Below are positions 1 to 6,445 of a stretch of 9,852 nt of DNA, piece after piece; within the stretch, counting starts at the first letter, position 1, and the number at the start of each line of letters is the position of its first letter. A model generated the notes under the pieces. It worked only from the letters and a program-made list of their open reading frames with translations. It was not told the origin of the DNA and ran no database searches. The position numbers and the translations under genes are program-made. Source of the DNA: Gammaproteobacteria bacterium (GTDB lineage: Bacteria; Pseudomonadota; Gammaproteobacteria; Pseudomonadales; Pseudohongiellaceae); the NCBI GenBank assembly GCA_016762995.1, contig JAESUT010000149.1, forward strand, positions 1 to 9,852. Direction: 5' to 3'.

Positions 1-1549
1 CACGGCCAGCCATATTGGTTGCGATAGTTACTACCCCAGGCCTTCCTGCCTGAGCAATAATCTCCGCCTCGCGCTCATGAAATTTCGCGTTTAATACTTC
101 GTGCTCAATTTTTTCTTTCGTGAGAAACTTCGACAGCGTTTCCGATGTATCGATAGATGCTGTACCGACTAATACGGGCGCGCCTTTGGCGCTCATTTCA
201 GTGACATCACGTACAATTGCCTCCAACTTCTCTTCCATAGAAAGAAAAATAAGATCGTTTGCATCATCGCGTACCATAGGCTGATTGGTTGGTATGACTA
301 CCACATCAAGCCCATATATCTGTGAAAACTCGAACGCTTCCGTATCGGCGGTACCGGTCATACCAGACAAATTATTGTACAAGCGGAAGTAGTTCTGGAA
401 TGTTGTTGAAGCCAGGGTCTGACTCTCACTCTGAATCTCCAGTTTTTCCTTCGCTTCTATAGCCTGGTGCAGGCCTTCCGACAGACGCCGTCCTTCCATC
501 GTTCGCCCGGTGTGCTCATCAATTAGTACGATGCTGTTATTTTGTACTATGTACTCGATATCTCGATTAAAAAGGTTATGTGCCTTTAGGCCAGCATGTA
601 CATGATGAAGCAGGGACAAGTTAGTCGCCGAATAAAGTGACTCTCCCTCTGCAAGCAATTTTTTCTGAATCAGAATATCCTCTACGAATTCGTGACCAGT
701 TTCAGTAAGCTCGACCTGGCGAGTCTTTTCATCAACCGTGAAGTGACCCGACTCCTCCGGCACAAAATTCTTATCCATCATTTCCATCTTGGATTTTTCA
801 GCCTTCGCTCCCTTCTCCAACTTCGGGATCAGCTGATTGATAGCCTCATAGAGTTTGGAGCTATTTTCGGCAGCGCCAGAAATTATAAGCGGAGTTCTCG
901 CTTCGTCGATAAGAATTGAATCTACCTCGTCGACGATCGCAAAATTCAACTCTTTCTGCATCTTGTCATCGAGACGGAACGCCATGTTGTCGCGCAAATA
1001 ATCAAAACCAAATTCGTTGTTTGTGCCGTAGGTAATAGAGCTGTTATAAGCTTCTTTCTTTAATTCCGGCGTCTGTCCTGAGCCTATGATGCCCACACTG
1101 AGGCCTAGAAACTCATACAATGGCCGCATCCAGTTCGCATCACGATCCGCAAGATATTCGTTCACTGTAACCAGATGAACACCTTTTCCAGTAAGACCAT
1201 TTAGGTAGGCAGGCAGGGTTGCCATAAGCGTCTTACCCTCACCCGTTCTCATCTCTGAGATGTTGCCTTCGTGCAATACGATTCCGCCGATCATCTGCAC
1301 ATCGAAATGGCGCATCTGCAATGTCCGCTTACTTGCTTCACGAACAACCGCGAAAGCTTCAGGCAAGAGCGCGTCAGTCGACTCGCCGCCATCGAAACGC
1401 TGCTTAAATTCGACCGTCTTCGCTTTCAATTCTTCATCGGAGAGCGCTTCTAAAGAAGACTCAAGCTCACTGATACGAACAACAGTCTTATTCAGCTTCT
1501 TCAGCTTGCGCGAGTTACTACTTCCAAATATTTTGCTTAATATGCTCAT
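1..1549 (-). CDS. secA: Preprotein translocase ATPase SecA, N-terminal 516 residues (3' end beyond window)
   Basis: SecA is the cytoplasmic motor ATPase that pushes unfolded preproteins through SecYEG. Translating down from the ATG at 1549-1547 gives an unbroken frame to the window edge. Visible in order are an N-terminal helix ([10 protein letters not shown]), the Walker A motif MRTGEGKT (residues 100-107), [17 protein letters not shown] (173-189), the Walker B motif [14 protein letters not shown] (207-220), the preprotein cross-linking domain (about 221-370), and [14 protein letters not shown] (395-408) opening the second nucleotide-binding fold. The frame is cut inside TNMAGR, where the family continues GTDIVLGG. 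Since SecA is usually about 900 residues, roughly the C-terminal 40 percent is missing. A lysine- and methionine-rich stretch at about 243-268 looks somewhat longer than in E. coli SecA. The start agrees with the family N-terminus, but the ribosome binding site is weak (GAGA just before AAAATG). It lies 111 bases downstream of the M23 gene, probably in the same transcript. Identity is certain. Confidence 0.98.
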   Translation of the reverse strand, partial: MSILSKIFGSSNSRKLKKLNKTVVRISELESSLEALSDEELKAKTVEFKQRFDGGESTDALLPEAFAVVREASKRTLQMRHFDVQMIGGIVLHEGNISEMRTGEGKTLMATLPAYLNGLTGKGVHLVTVNEYLADRDANWMRPLYEFLGLSVGIIGSGQTPELKKEAYNSSITYGTNNEFGFDYLRDNMAFRLDDKMQKELNFAIVDEVDSILIDEARTPLIISGAAENSSKLYEAINQLIPKLEKGAKAEKSKMEMMDKNFVPEESGHFTVDEKTRQVELTETGHEFVEDILIQKKLLAEGESLYSATNLSLLHHVHAGLKAHNLFNRDIEYIVQNNSIVLIDEHTGRTMEGRRLSEGLHQAIEAKEKLEIQSESQTLASTTFQNYFRLYNNLSGMTGTADTEAFEFSQIYGLDVVVIPTNQPMVRDDANDLIFLSMEEKLEAIVRDVTEMSAKGAPVLVGTASIDTSETLSKFLTKEKIEHEVLNAKFHEREAEIIAQAGRPGVVTIATNMAGR

Positions 1550-1660
1550 TTTTCTCTATCAATTAATAGTTGCTTCGATACGCTGGCCTCCAGCCGGCAT
1601 GATGAGCATTGCTCAGGCAGACCGATAGCGACCACAGATTGGTGGGTAAGTTGAGGGTAA
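1550..1660 (-). promoter_or_regulatory. secA leader with two short hairpins
   Basis: The 111 bases between the M23 stop and the secA start contain two compact inverted repeats. One is TGAGCA-T-TGCTCA at 1603-1615 and the other is GCTGG-CCT-CCAGC at 1582-1594. Neither is followed by a U-run on the minus strand, so they are not intrinsic terminators. A 16-codon frame (1609-1559, MLIMPAGGQRIEATIN) spans the second hairpin and stops 9 bases before secA. Enteric bacteria have secM in this position; no SecM-sized secreted protein or recognisable arrest motif is present here. A regulatory role is inference only. Confidence 0.3.
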
Positions 1661-2590
1661 TTATCTTGCTGTGCGATGTATATAGGCGGCAGGGTCGACG
1701 ACTCTGCCGTTCTTGTAAACCTCAAAATGAACATGAGGCCCCGTTGAACGACCGGTAGAACCTACTAGAGCGATGTTCTGACCTTTCATTACGATATCGC
1801 CAACGTCCACCAATAGCTTTTCTGAATGGGCGTAGCGTGTAGTAAATCCATTACCGTGATTGACCTCAACCATCAAGCCATAGCCCGATCGAGGCCCAGA
1901 CCAGGTGATTACGCCTGCTGCCACGGTATTAATCTCAGCACCGGATTTTCCAGTGGTGAAATCAATTCCCCCATGAAACGCTATACGCCCAGTAATAGGG
2001 TCAGGACGCTGGCCGAAACGCGAGGCGATCCAAGCATTTTCTACAGGCCTACCTGCGATGAAGACATCTGACTGGATCTTTCGATCCGTCATCAAACCTT
2101 CTAGAATTTCGAGTTGCTGCTGACGATCATCCAGTTGACGCTCAAGCTGATAAACAGCACCCATAAAATCCGCGGTTGAGTAAGGCTCTGAAACACCCGT
2201 TGCAGGGCCACCGATGGTAATCGGGTCACTGAAATCAAATTCACCAGTATCCAGATTGGCAATAGTAGTAATGCGTTCTCCCATCGCATCCAAGCGCACT
2301 AGACGCGCCTGCAGCATTGCAAGTCGCATGGTTAGGGCTTCGATCTGTTGTTCTGACTCTTCTTTAATCTCGGATATTTGTTCAGCCTGTATGCGAATCT
2401 GACGCTCCCAATTTTGCGCAGACTCTTCGCTGAAAACGCCATTGTTCTGGGAAACCGCGAGCCCATAACCAAAATAGCCCACCGCAACTGGGGCACCGAG
2501 CAGGCACAGAGAAAGGAGGCCTTTCAGCCATCCTTTGAGGACGATAGTTTTAGTGTGACCATGACGCTGGTCGACTAGGATAACTTTCAT
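1661..2590 (-). CDS. Membrane-anchored M23-family (LytM-type) peptidoglycan metallopeptidase
   Basis: This is a predicted zinc endopeptidase of 309 residues that probably cleaves peptidoglycan cross-links from the periplasmic side of the inner membrane. A short basic cytoplasmic start (MKVILVDQRHGHTKTIVLKG) precedes a single hydrophobic segment (about 22-46). Glu/Gln-rich coiled-coil stretches follow (about 56-105 and 140-170), then the M23 domain (about 183-303). The active-site set is complete: H206 and D210 in FHGGID, H255 in RYAHSEK, and H286 and H288 in GPHVHFEV, so it should be an active enzyme rather than a degenerate LytM activator. Its place between lpxC and secA is conserved in Pseudomonas-like gammaproteobacteria. 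The start is supported by the conserved MKVI N-terminus, but I see no good Shine-Dalgarno in front of it. Family and active site are clear; the exact bond cut and cellular role are not shown. Confidence 0.93.
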   Translation of the reverse strand: MKVILVDQRHGHTKTIVLKGWLKGLLSLCLLGAPVAVGYFGYGLAVSQNNGVFSEESAQNWERQIRIQAEQISEIKEESEQQIEALTMRLAMLQARLVRLDAMGERITTIANLDTGEFDFSDPITIGGPATGVSEPYSTADFMGAVYQLERQLDDRQQQLEILEGLMTDRKIQSDVFIAGRPVENAWIASRFGQRPDPITGRIAFHGGIDFTTGKSGAEINTVAAGVITWSGPRSGYGLMVEVNHGNGFTTRYAHSEKLLVDVGDIVMKGQNIALVGSTGRSTGPHVHFEVYKNGRVVDPAAYIHRTAR

Positions 2591-2650
2591 TGTGTAAGCG
2601 TTGTCTCAGTAAGCCTATTAGAACTGGGGGCTATTCAAGAAAATTCAACG

Positions 2651-2683
2651 CCCAACTATATTTATTAAAATCAGATAGTTAGG
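2651..2683 (-). other. Stem-loop in the lpxC 3' flank
   Basis: Fourteen bases past the lpxC stop, the minus-strand transcript can fold CCUAACUAU against AUAGUUGGG. This is a 9-bp stem with one U-G pair and a 15-base A/U-rich loop. The run downstream is GCGTTGAATTTTC rather than an immediate U-tract, so it is at best a weak terminator. It may instead be a processing or 3'-protection hairpin, or chance. Confidence 0.3.
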
Positions 2684-2697
2684 ATAGCACGGCAGAA

Positions 2698-3609
2698 CTA
2701 GGCTGCCAACACTGGTTTCATATAGGAAATAGGCACATTCGCGTCATCGTCGAAACTGACGATTTCCCAAGCATCTTTGTTCACTTCAAGCATTCTTAAC
2801 AGCGCATTATTGAGGGCATGTCCAGATTTATACCCCTTGAACTCGCCTATCAAACTATTGCCAAGCAGATACAAATCTCCAATAGAATCAAGGATCTTAT
2901 GCTTTACAAACTCGTCTTCGTAGCGCAGCCCATCCTCGTTCAAGACCTTGTAGTCTCCTACAGCGATGGCATTGTCCATACTCGCACCTAGTGCCAAATT
3001 CCTATTCCGCAATTCCTCGAATTCATGCATAAATCCAAAGGTACGCGCACGGCTTACTTCCTTAACAAAGGAAGTGCTGGAGAAGTCGATGGTCGCGCTC
3101 TTGGTGTGTTTCTTGTAGACGGGATGATCGTAAAGTAGCGTGTAGCTAACCTTGAAGCCATCAAACGGTTCAAGGCTGACCGCTTTGTCGCCATGCTCTA
3201 AGTACAATGGCTTCTTTATCTTGATAAAGCGCTTCAGTTCTGACTGTTCTTCGATTCCAGCAGATTGTATTAGAAAAACGAACGGTCCAGCACTGCCATC
3301 CATAATCGGCACTTCAGGCGCACTCACATCGATGAAGGCATTGTCGATACCTAAACCTGACAGCGCCGACATCAAATGCTCAATAGTAGAAATTCTAACG
3401 TCACCTTTAACGAGGCAGGTAGAGAGGGTTGTATCGCCTACATTAGATGCGCGAGCGGGAATCTGAACGGGGGTATCTAAATCTACTCGTACAAAGATGA
3501 TGCCAGTGTTTACTGGGGCTGGCCTTAGAGTTAGGTAGACCTTCTCGCCAGTATGCAGGCCAACGCCCGTGGCACGAATAACATTCTTCAGGGTTCTTTG
3601 TCTCAGCAT
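2698..3609 (-). CDS. lpxC: UDP-3-O-acyl-N-acetylglucosamine deacetylase LpxC
   Basis: LpxC is the cytoplasmic zinc deacetylase that catalyses the committed step of lipid A synthesis. At 303 residues it has the usual family length. It begins with the typical [21 protein letters not shown]. It carries the [10 protein letters not shown] motif with base E77 and zinc ligand H78, [14 protein letters not shown] (98-110), SRARTFGF (186-193), [23 protein letters not shown] with zinc ligands H237 and D241, and KSGHALNN with H264. These sit one residue below the E. coli numbers because of a one-residue deletion near residue 69. The C-terminus is PVLAA, a nonpolar tail like the one FtsH recognises in E. 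coli LpxC. The gene lies 334 bases below ftsZ, beyond a terminator, so it probably has its own promoter. The Shine-Dalgarno before the ATG is weak. Confidence 0.98.
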   Translation of the reverse strand: MLRQRTLKNVIRATGVGLHTGEKVYLTLRPAPVNTGIIFVRVDLDTPVQIPARASNVGDTTLSTCLVKGDVRISTIEHLMSALSGLGIDNAFIDVSAPEVPIMDGSAGPFVFLIQSAGIEEQSELKRFIKIKKPLYLEHGDKAVSLEPFDGFKVSYTLLYDHPVYKKHTKSATIDFSSTSFVKEVSRARTFGFMHEFEELRNRNLALGASMDNAIAVGDYKVLNEDGLRYEDEFVKHKILDSIGDLYLLGNSLIGEFKGYKSGHALNNALLRMLEVNKDAWEIVSFDDDANVPISYMKPVLAA

Positions 3610-3629
3610 AGGTCTTCGCTTCGCGTCTT

Positions 3630-3638
3630 ATTTAATCA
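3630..3638 (-). promoter_or_regulatory. Possible extended -10 element for lpxC
   Basis: On the minus strand TGATTAAAT matches the extended -10 pattern TGn followed by a hexamer with 4 of 6 consensus bases. Seventeen bases upstream the -35 position reads CTAAGA, a poor match. If used, it would give a leader of only about 13 bases. This is a weak candidate in an AT-rich spot. Confidence 0.18.
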
Positions 3639-3669
3639 GAAAAACAGGGATGTCTTAGGCATTCGCTAT

Positions 3670-3689
3670 GCAGTGTCATGTCACATTGC
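3670..3689. promoter_or_regulatory. Imperfect palindrome, possible operator upstream of lpxC
   Basis: GCAGTGTCAT followed by GTCACATTGC forms two 10-base half-sites that agree at 7 of 10 positions when one is reverse-complemented (GCArTGTsA core). It lies about 60 to 80 bases above the lpxC start, where a dimeric regulator could act. It does not match the CRP spacing (TGTGA-N6-TCACA). No regulator can be named from this sequence. Confidence 0.22.
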
Positions 3690-3896
3690 GCTCAAGGGTT
3701 AGCCCTTATGCCTGAAACAACTATTTCGTACTCTACTAGTTCACCAACACTAGACCCGAGAACGAGCTGTTTCTGCTCACAACGACGCCCCTCAATAAAG
3801 CTTTGGCATGGTAGCAAAGTTCAAGGCATAACCCAATAAGGAAAAATCCGTGTACTAGCTCGAAACCTTGCTTTATTAATGCCATTCAAAAACAGC

Positions 3897-3937
3897 AAAA
3901 AAGGAATACCGCGCAGGACCCTGACAGCGGTATTCCT
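3897..3937 (-). terminator. Intrinsic terminator after ftsZ
   Basis: Immediately past the ftsZ stop the minus strand reads AGGAATACCGC, a 14-base loop, then the perfect complement GCGGTATTCCT, followed by a run of five T. The 11-bp uninterrupted stem plus U-tract is a textbook rho-independent terminator, oriented to end transcripts coming through ftsZ. On the plus strand no T-run follows the stem, so it acts in one direction only. It separates the division operon from lpxC. Confidence 0.9.
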
Positions 3938-3943
3938 AGAAAT

Positions 3944-5092
3944 CTAGTCCGCCTGCTTTCTCAAAAAAGCAGGAATATCGAGATAATCCATGTCGGTATC
4001 TGAACCGACTACGGCAGCAGCTGCGGCCGCTCTAGAAGAACCCTGTCTGCGCATCACCGCTGGCTTATCAAGCTGGCGGTAGTCGGTAGTCAATTCCCTC
4101 TCAGTATTGTCCACAATTTTCGTGGGCTTGGCATGTCTATCACCCAGGCCAGTTGCTACAACAGTAACGCGCATTTCATTTTCGAGACTTGGATCGATTA
4201 CCGTGCCTACCACTACCGTTGCATCATCCGAAGCAAATTCTTCAATGGTGTCGCCGACCTCAGAAAATTCGCCCAGAGATAGATTCTCTCCAGCCGTGAT
4301 ATTAACCAAAATTCCGCGTGCACCTTGCAGATTCACGTCTTCTAGTAGCGGGCTGCGAATCGCCGCTTCTGCTGCTTCCCGAGCTCGATCAGCACCAACT
4401 GCCGCACCCGTGCCCATCATAGCCATGCCCATCTCAGACATCACCGTTTTAACATCGGCGAAGTCCACATTAATCATGCCTGGATTCATTATTAGATCCG
4501 CAATGCCCTTAACTGCGCCTAACAACACATCGTTAGCCGCTTTAAATGCCTCCAGCAGCGTTGCTTCTTTACCCAATACGTCTAACAATTTTTCATTCGG
4601 AATAGTAATTAGAGAATCCACGTGCTGTGTGAGCAACTGAATACCTTCTTCCGCAATTTTTGAACGCTTTTTACCTTCGAATGGGAAAGGTCGGGTCACA
4701 ATCGCAACAGTTAGGATGCCCATCTCCTTAGCCACTTCAGCAACGATAGGCGCAGCACCAGTTCCTGTGCCCCCCCCCATACCCGCTGTAATAAATACCA
4801 TATCGGCTCCGGACAAAATTTCAGCGATCTCATCCCTATCTTCCAACGCTGCCTGTCTACCGATTTCGGGGTTTGCTCCCGCACCAAGACCCTTAGTTAT
4901 ATTGCTACCCAGCTGCAATATCGTCTTGGCTTTCAGGTTATGCAGTGCCTGCGCATCTGTGTTCGCACAGATGAACTCCACACCCTCTACCTGATTATTG
5001 ATCATATGGTGCACGGCGTTTCCACCTCCACCACCAACACCTATAACTTTAATTTCAGCGCTCTGCGCAACGTTCTCGACTAATTCAAACAT
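3944..5092 (-). CDS. ftsZ: Cell division protein FtsZ
   Basis: FtsZ is the tubulin-like GTPase that polymerises into the septal ring. It has 382 residues, close to the E. coli length. Features in order are IKVIGVGGGGGNAVHHM (14-30), the tubulin signature GGGTGTG (106-112), TRPFPFEGKKR (133-143), and the synergy (T7) loop NVDFADV (208-214) that supplies the catalytic aspartates. A short linker of about 50 residues (318-367) includes six alanines (355-360). The conserved C-terminal peptide LDIPAFLRKQ (371-380) binds FtsA, ZipA and similar partners. The start is fixed by family alignment and a strong Shine-Dalgarno. The gene lies 57 bases after ftsA and is closed by a strong terminator. Two oddities are a nine-G run encoding G106-G108 and abutting NotI and XbaI-type hexamer/octamer sites in the poly-alanine segment. 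Confidence 0.99.
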   Translation of the reverse strand: MFELVENVAQSAEIKVIGVGGGGGNAVHHMINNQVEGVEFICANTDAQALHNLKAKTILQLGSNITKGLGAGANPEIGRQAALEDRDEIAEILSGADMVFITAGMGGGTGTGAAPIVAEVAKEMGILTVAIVTRPFPFEGKKRSKIAEEGIQLLTQHVDSLITIPNEKLLDVLGKEATLLEAFKAANDVLLGAVKGIADLIMNPGMINVDFADVKTVMSEMGMAMMGTGAAVGADRAREAAEAAIRSPLLEDVNLQGARGILVNITAGENLSLGEFSEVGDTIEEFASDDATVVVGTVIDPSLENEMRVTVVATGLGDRHAKPTKIVDNTERELTTDYRQLDKPAVMRRQGSSRAAAAAAVVGSDTDMDYLDIPAFLRKQAD

Positions 5093-5096
5093 ATAG

Positions 5097-5103
5097 CCCC
5101 CTC
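5097..5103 (-). promoter_or_regulatory. Strong Shine-Dalgarno of ftsZ
   Basis: GAGGGGG on the minus strand ends 4 bases before the ftsZ ATG; its GAGG part is 7 bases away, the optimal distance. It is the best ribosome binding site in the window, fitting the high expression expected of FtsZ. Confidence 0.8.
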
Positions 5104-5117
5104 ATTAATGATTCTTT

Positions 5118-5123
5118 ATTGTA
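5118..5123 (-). promoter_or_regulatory. Possible -10 element for ftsZ
   Basis: TACAAT (5 of 6 to the sigma70 consensus) lies in the AT-rich ftsA-ftsZ gap, about 25 bases before the ATG. The -35 position has no good match. Extra promoters just above ftsZ are known in enteric bacteria, which makes the position plausible, but the motif alone is weak evidence. Confidence 0.2.
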
Positions 5124-5149
5124 TTGATTATTGACTGCTAAGATTAAAA

Positions 5150-6385
5150 CTAAAAATTTCCCTGGAACCAATTCTTTACCCTATCCACAATCTGAATCTG
5201 TGGTTCACGCTTTGACTCAATTCCACCTCTTTCCTGATATTGCTTTAAGCCATAGAGCAATAAACCAACACCAGTAGAATAAATCGGGTTTCTTACAATA
5301 TCGGCTAAACCATTAACATTATGAGGCGCTCCGATACGTACTGGGGCATGAAATATTTCTTCAGCCAGATCCACTACGCCTTCCATTTTGCTAGTGCCAC
5401 CGGTTAAGACAATGCCTGCCGCTAGTAGGTTTTCGAACCCACTTCGTTGCAGCTCAGCTTGCACTAGTGTAAATAATTCGTCGTAGCGCGGCTCTACCAC
5501 CTCGGCCAGCGCTTGCCTAGAAAGCTCTCTTGGAGCTCGGTCTCCGACACTAGGAACATTCAGGACCTCATCGGCACTAGCCAGTTGCGTCAGAGCACAG
5601 GCATATTTAATCTTTATCTCTTCTGCGTTTTCTGTCGGAGTTCGCAGCGCCATGGCAATATCATTCGTTACCTGATCGCCAGCAATGGGAATGACACCTG
5701 TGTGGCGTATAGCGCCATCGGTAAAAATCGCAATATCAGTGGTTCCTCCGCCAATATCTACGAGGCAGACACCCAGTTCTTTTTCATCATCGGTAAGAAC
5801 ACTGTAGGCAGAGGCCAACTGCTCCAAAATAATTTCGTCAGTCTCTAGACCGCAACGCTTGATGCATTTCTCAATGTTCTGCACCGCATTTATCGCGCAG
5901 GTGACCAAATGCACTTTCGCCTCGAGACGAACACCGGACATACCTAACGGCTCCTTAACACCTTCCTGCGAATCGATGATGTATTCCTGCGGCAGTATGT
6001 GCAGCACTTTCTGATCAGCAGGGATAGCAACTGCTTGAGCCGCATCGATAACACGCTCGATATCAGCCTTCATAACCTCGCCGTCTCGAATCGCTACGAT
6101 TCCATGGGAGTTCATGCTACGGATATGACTACCGGCAATTCCTGCATAGACTGAATGAATCTGGCATCCTGCCATCAGCTCAGCTTCTTCGATGGCACGC
6201 TGAATGGATTCAACGGTCGATTCAATATTAACAACAGTGCCTTTCTTAAGTCCGCGAGAGCGATGACTGCCAATACCCACAATATCCAAACCGCCGTTCG
6301 GATTGATATCCCCGACAATCGCCACAACCTTGGAAGTACCTATGTCCAATCCAACAATCATGTTGTCATTTGCTGAGTCATTCAT
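5150..6385 (-). CDS. ftsA: Cell division protein FtsA (actin-like membrane tether of FtsZ)
   Basis: FtsA is an actin-fold ATPase that anchors FtsZ filaments to the inner membrane and recruits later division proteins. From the ATG at 6385 it has 411 residues (E. coli FtsA has 420). The phosphate-1 motif VGLDIGTSKV (11-20), the 1C domain (about 83-165), the phosphate-2 motif DIGGGTTDIAIF (210-221) and the adenosine motif GIVLTGGTSKMEG (324-336) are all present. The C-terminal amphipathic helix IQIVDRVKNWFQGNF (397-411) is the membrane-targeting sequence. I chose the ATG at 6385 over the in-frame TTG at 6415. It has a GGAGAA ribosome binding site 8 bases upstream, and the peptide encoded before it (RRLVWRIRA) is the translated ribosome-binding region rather than family sequence. 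It lies 60 bases after ftsQ and 57 before ftsZ. Confidence 0.98.
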   Translation of the reverse strand: MNDSANDNMIVGLDIGTSKVVAIVGDINPNGGLDIVGIGSHRSRGLKKGTVVNIESTVESIQRAIEEAELMAGCQIHSVYAGIAGSHIRSMNSHGIVAIRDGEVMKADIERVIDAAQAVAIPADQKVLHILPQEYIIDSQEGVKEPLGMSGVRLEAKVHLVTCAINAVQNIEKCIKRCGLETDEIILEQLASAYSVLTDDEKELGVCLVDIGGGTTDIAIFTDGAIRHTGVIPIAGDQVTNDIAMALRTPTENAEEIKIKYACALTQLASADEVLNVPSVGDRAPRELSRQALAEVVEPRYDELFTLVQAELQRSGFENLLAAGIVLTGGTSKMEGVVDLAEEIFHAPVRIGAPHNVNGLADIVRNPIYSTGVGLLLYGLKQYQERGGIESKREPQIQIVDRVKNWFQGNF

Positions 6386-6393
6386 CGCTCGAA

Positions 6394-6399
6394 TTCTCC
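6394..6399 (-). promoter_or_regulatory. Shine-Dalgarno that sets the ftsA start
   Basis: GGAGAA on the minus strand is 8 bases ahead of the ATG at 6385. It lies inside the coding part of the longer TTG-initiated alternative, which argues for the downstream ATG as the true start. Confidence 0.7.
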
Positions 6400-6426
6400 A
6401 AACAAGACGCCTCAAAAAAATAGCAA

Positions 6427-6432
6427 ATTATA
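6427..6432 (-). promoter_or_regulatory. Possible -10 element for ftsA
   Basis: A perfect TATAAT hexamer occurs in the ftsQ-ftsA gap, 41 bases ahead of the ftsA ATG, followed within ten bases by a run of seven T. At 17 bases upstream the -35 reads AATTCG, which is poor, and there is no TG extension. Separate promoters for ftsA and ftsZ near or within ftsQ are established in E. coli, so the location fits, but the call rests on one hexamer. Confidence 0.27.
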
Positions 6433-6445
6433 TGCTGAAACTGAA

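Larger units (their letters stand above)
3610..3896 (-). promoter_or_regulatory. Non-coding region between ftsZ terminator and lpxC; presumed lpxC promoter region
   Basis: No gene is visible on either strand; on the minus strand ATG codons run into stops within a few codons. Because a terminator closes ftsZ, transcription of lpxC should restart here. The region contains an imperfect palindrome at 3670-3689 and an inverted repeat AAGGG-TTAG-CCCTT at 3694-3707. A possible extended -10 sits just before lpxC. I found no consensus -35/-10 pair that stands out, so the true start site is undetermined. Confidence 0.5.

Noticed and set aside
1582..1615. Intrinsic terminator between the M23 gene and secA
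   Set aside because: The hairpins are short and followed on the minus strand by GTATCGAAGC, not a U-run.
1260..1628. A 122-codon plus-strand open frame opposite secA
   Set aside because: Antisense to the conserved SecA N-terminus, with no family resemblance or ribosome binding site that I can see.
4107..4640. A 177-codon plus-strand open frame opposite ftsZ
   Set aside because: It is antisense to a highly conserved gene, has low-complexity Ser/Ala/Thr composition and no recognisable domain; it mirrors ftsZ codon bias.
5181..5189. CTATCCACA, one mismatch from a DnaA box
   Set aside because: A single site inside the coding sequence for the conserved FtsA C-terminus, with no clustered boxes or AT-rich unwinding element.
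6386..6415. Longer ftsA starting at TTG 6415
   Set aside because: The extra ten codons include the Shine-Dalgarno for the ATG at 6385 and do not resemble the FtsA N-terminus.
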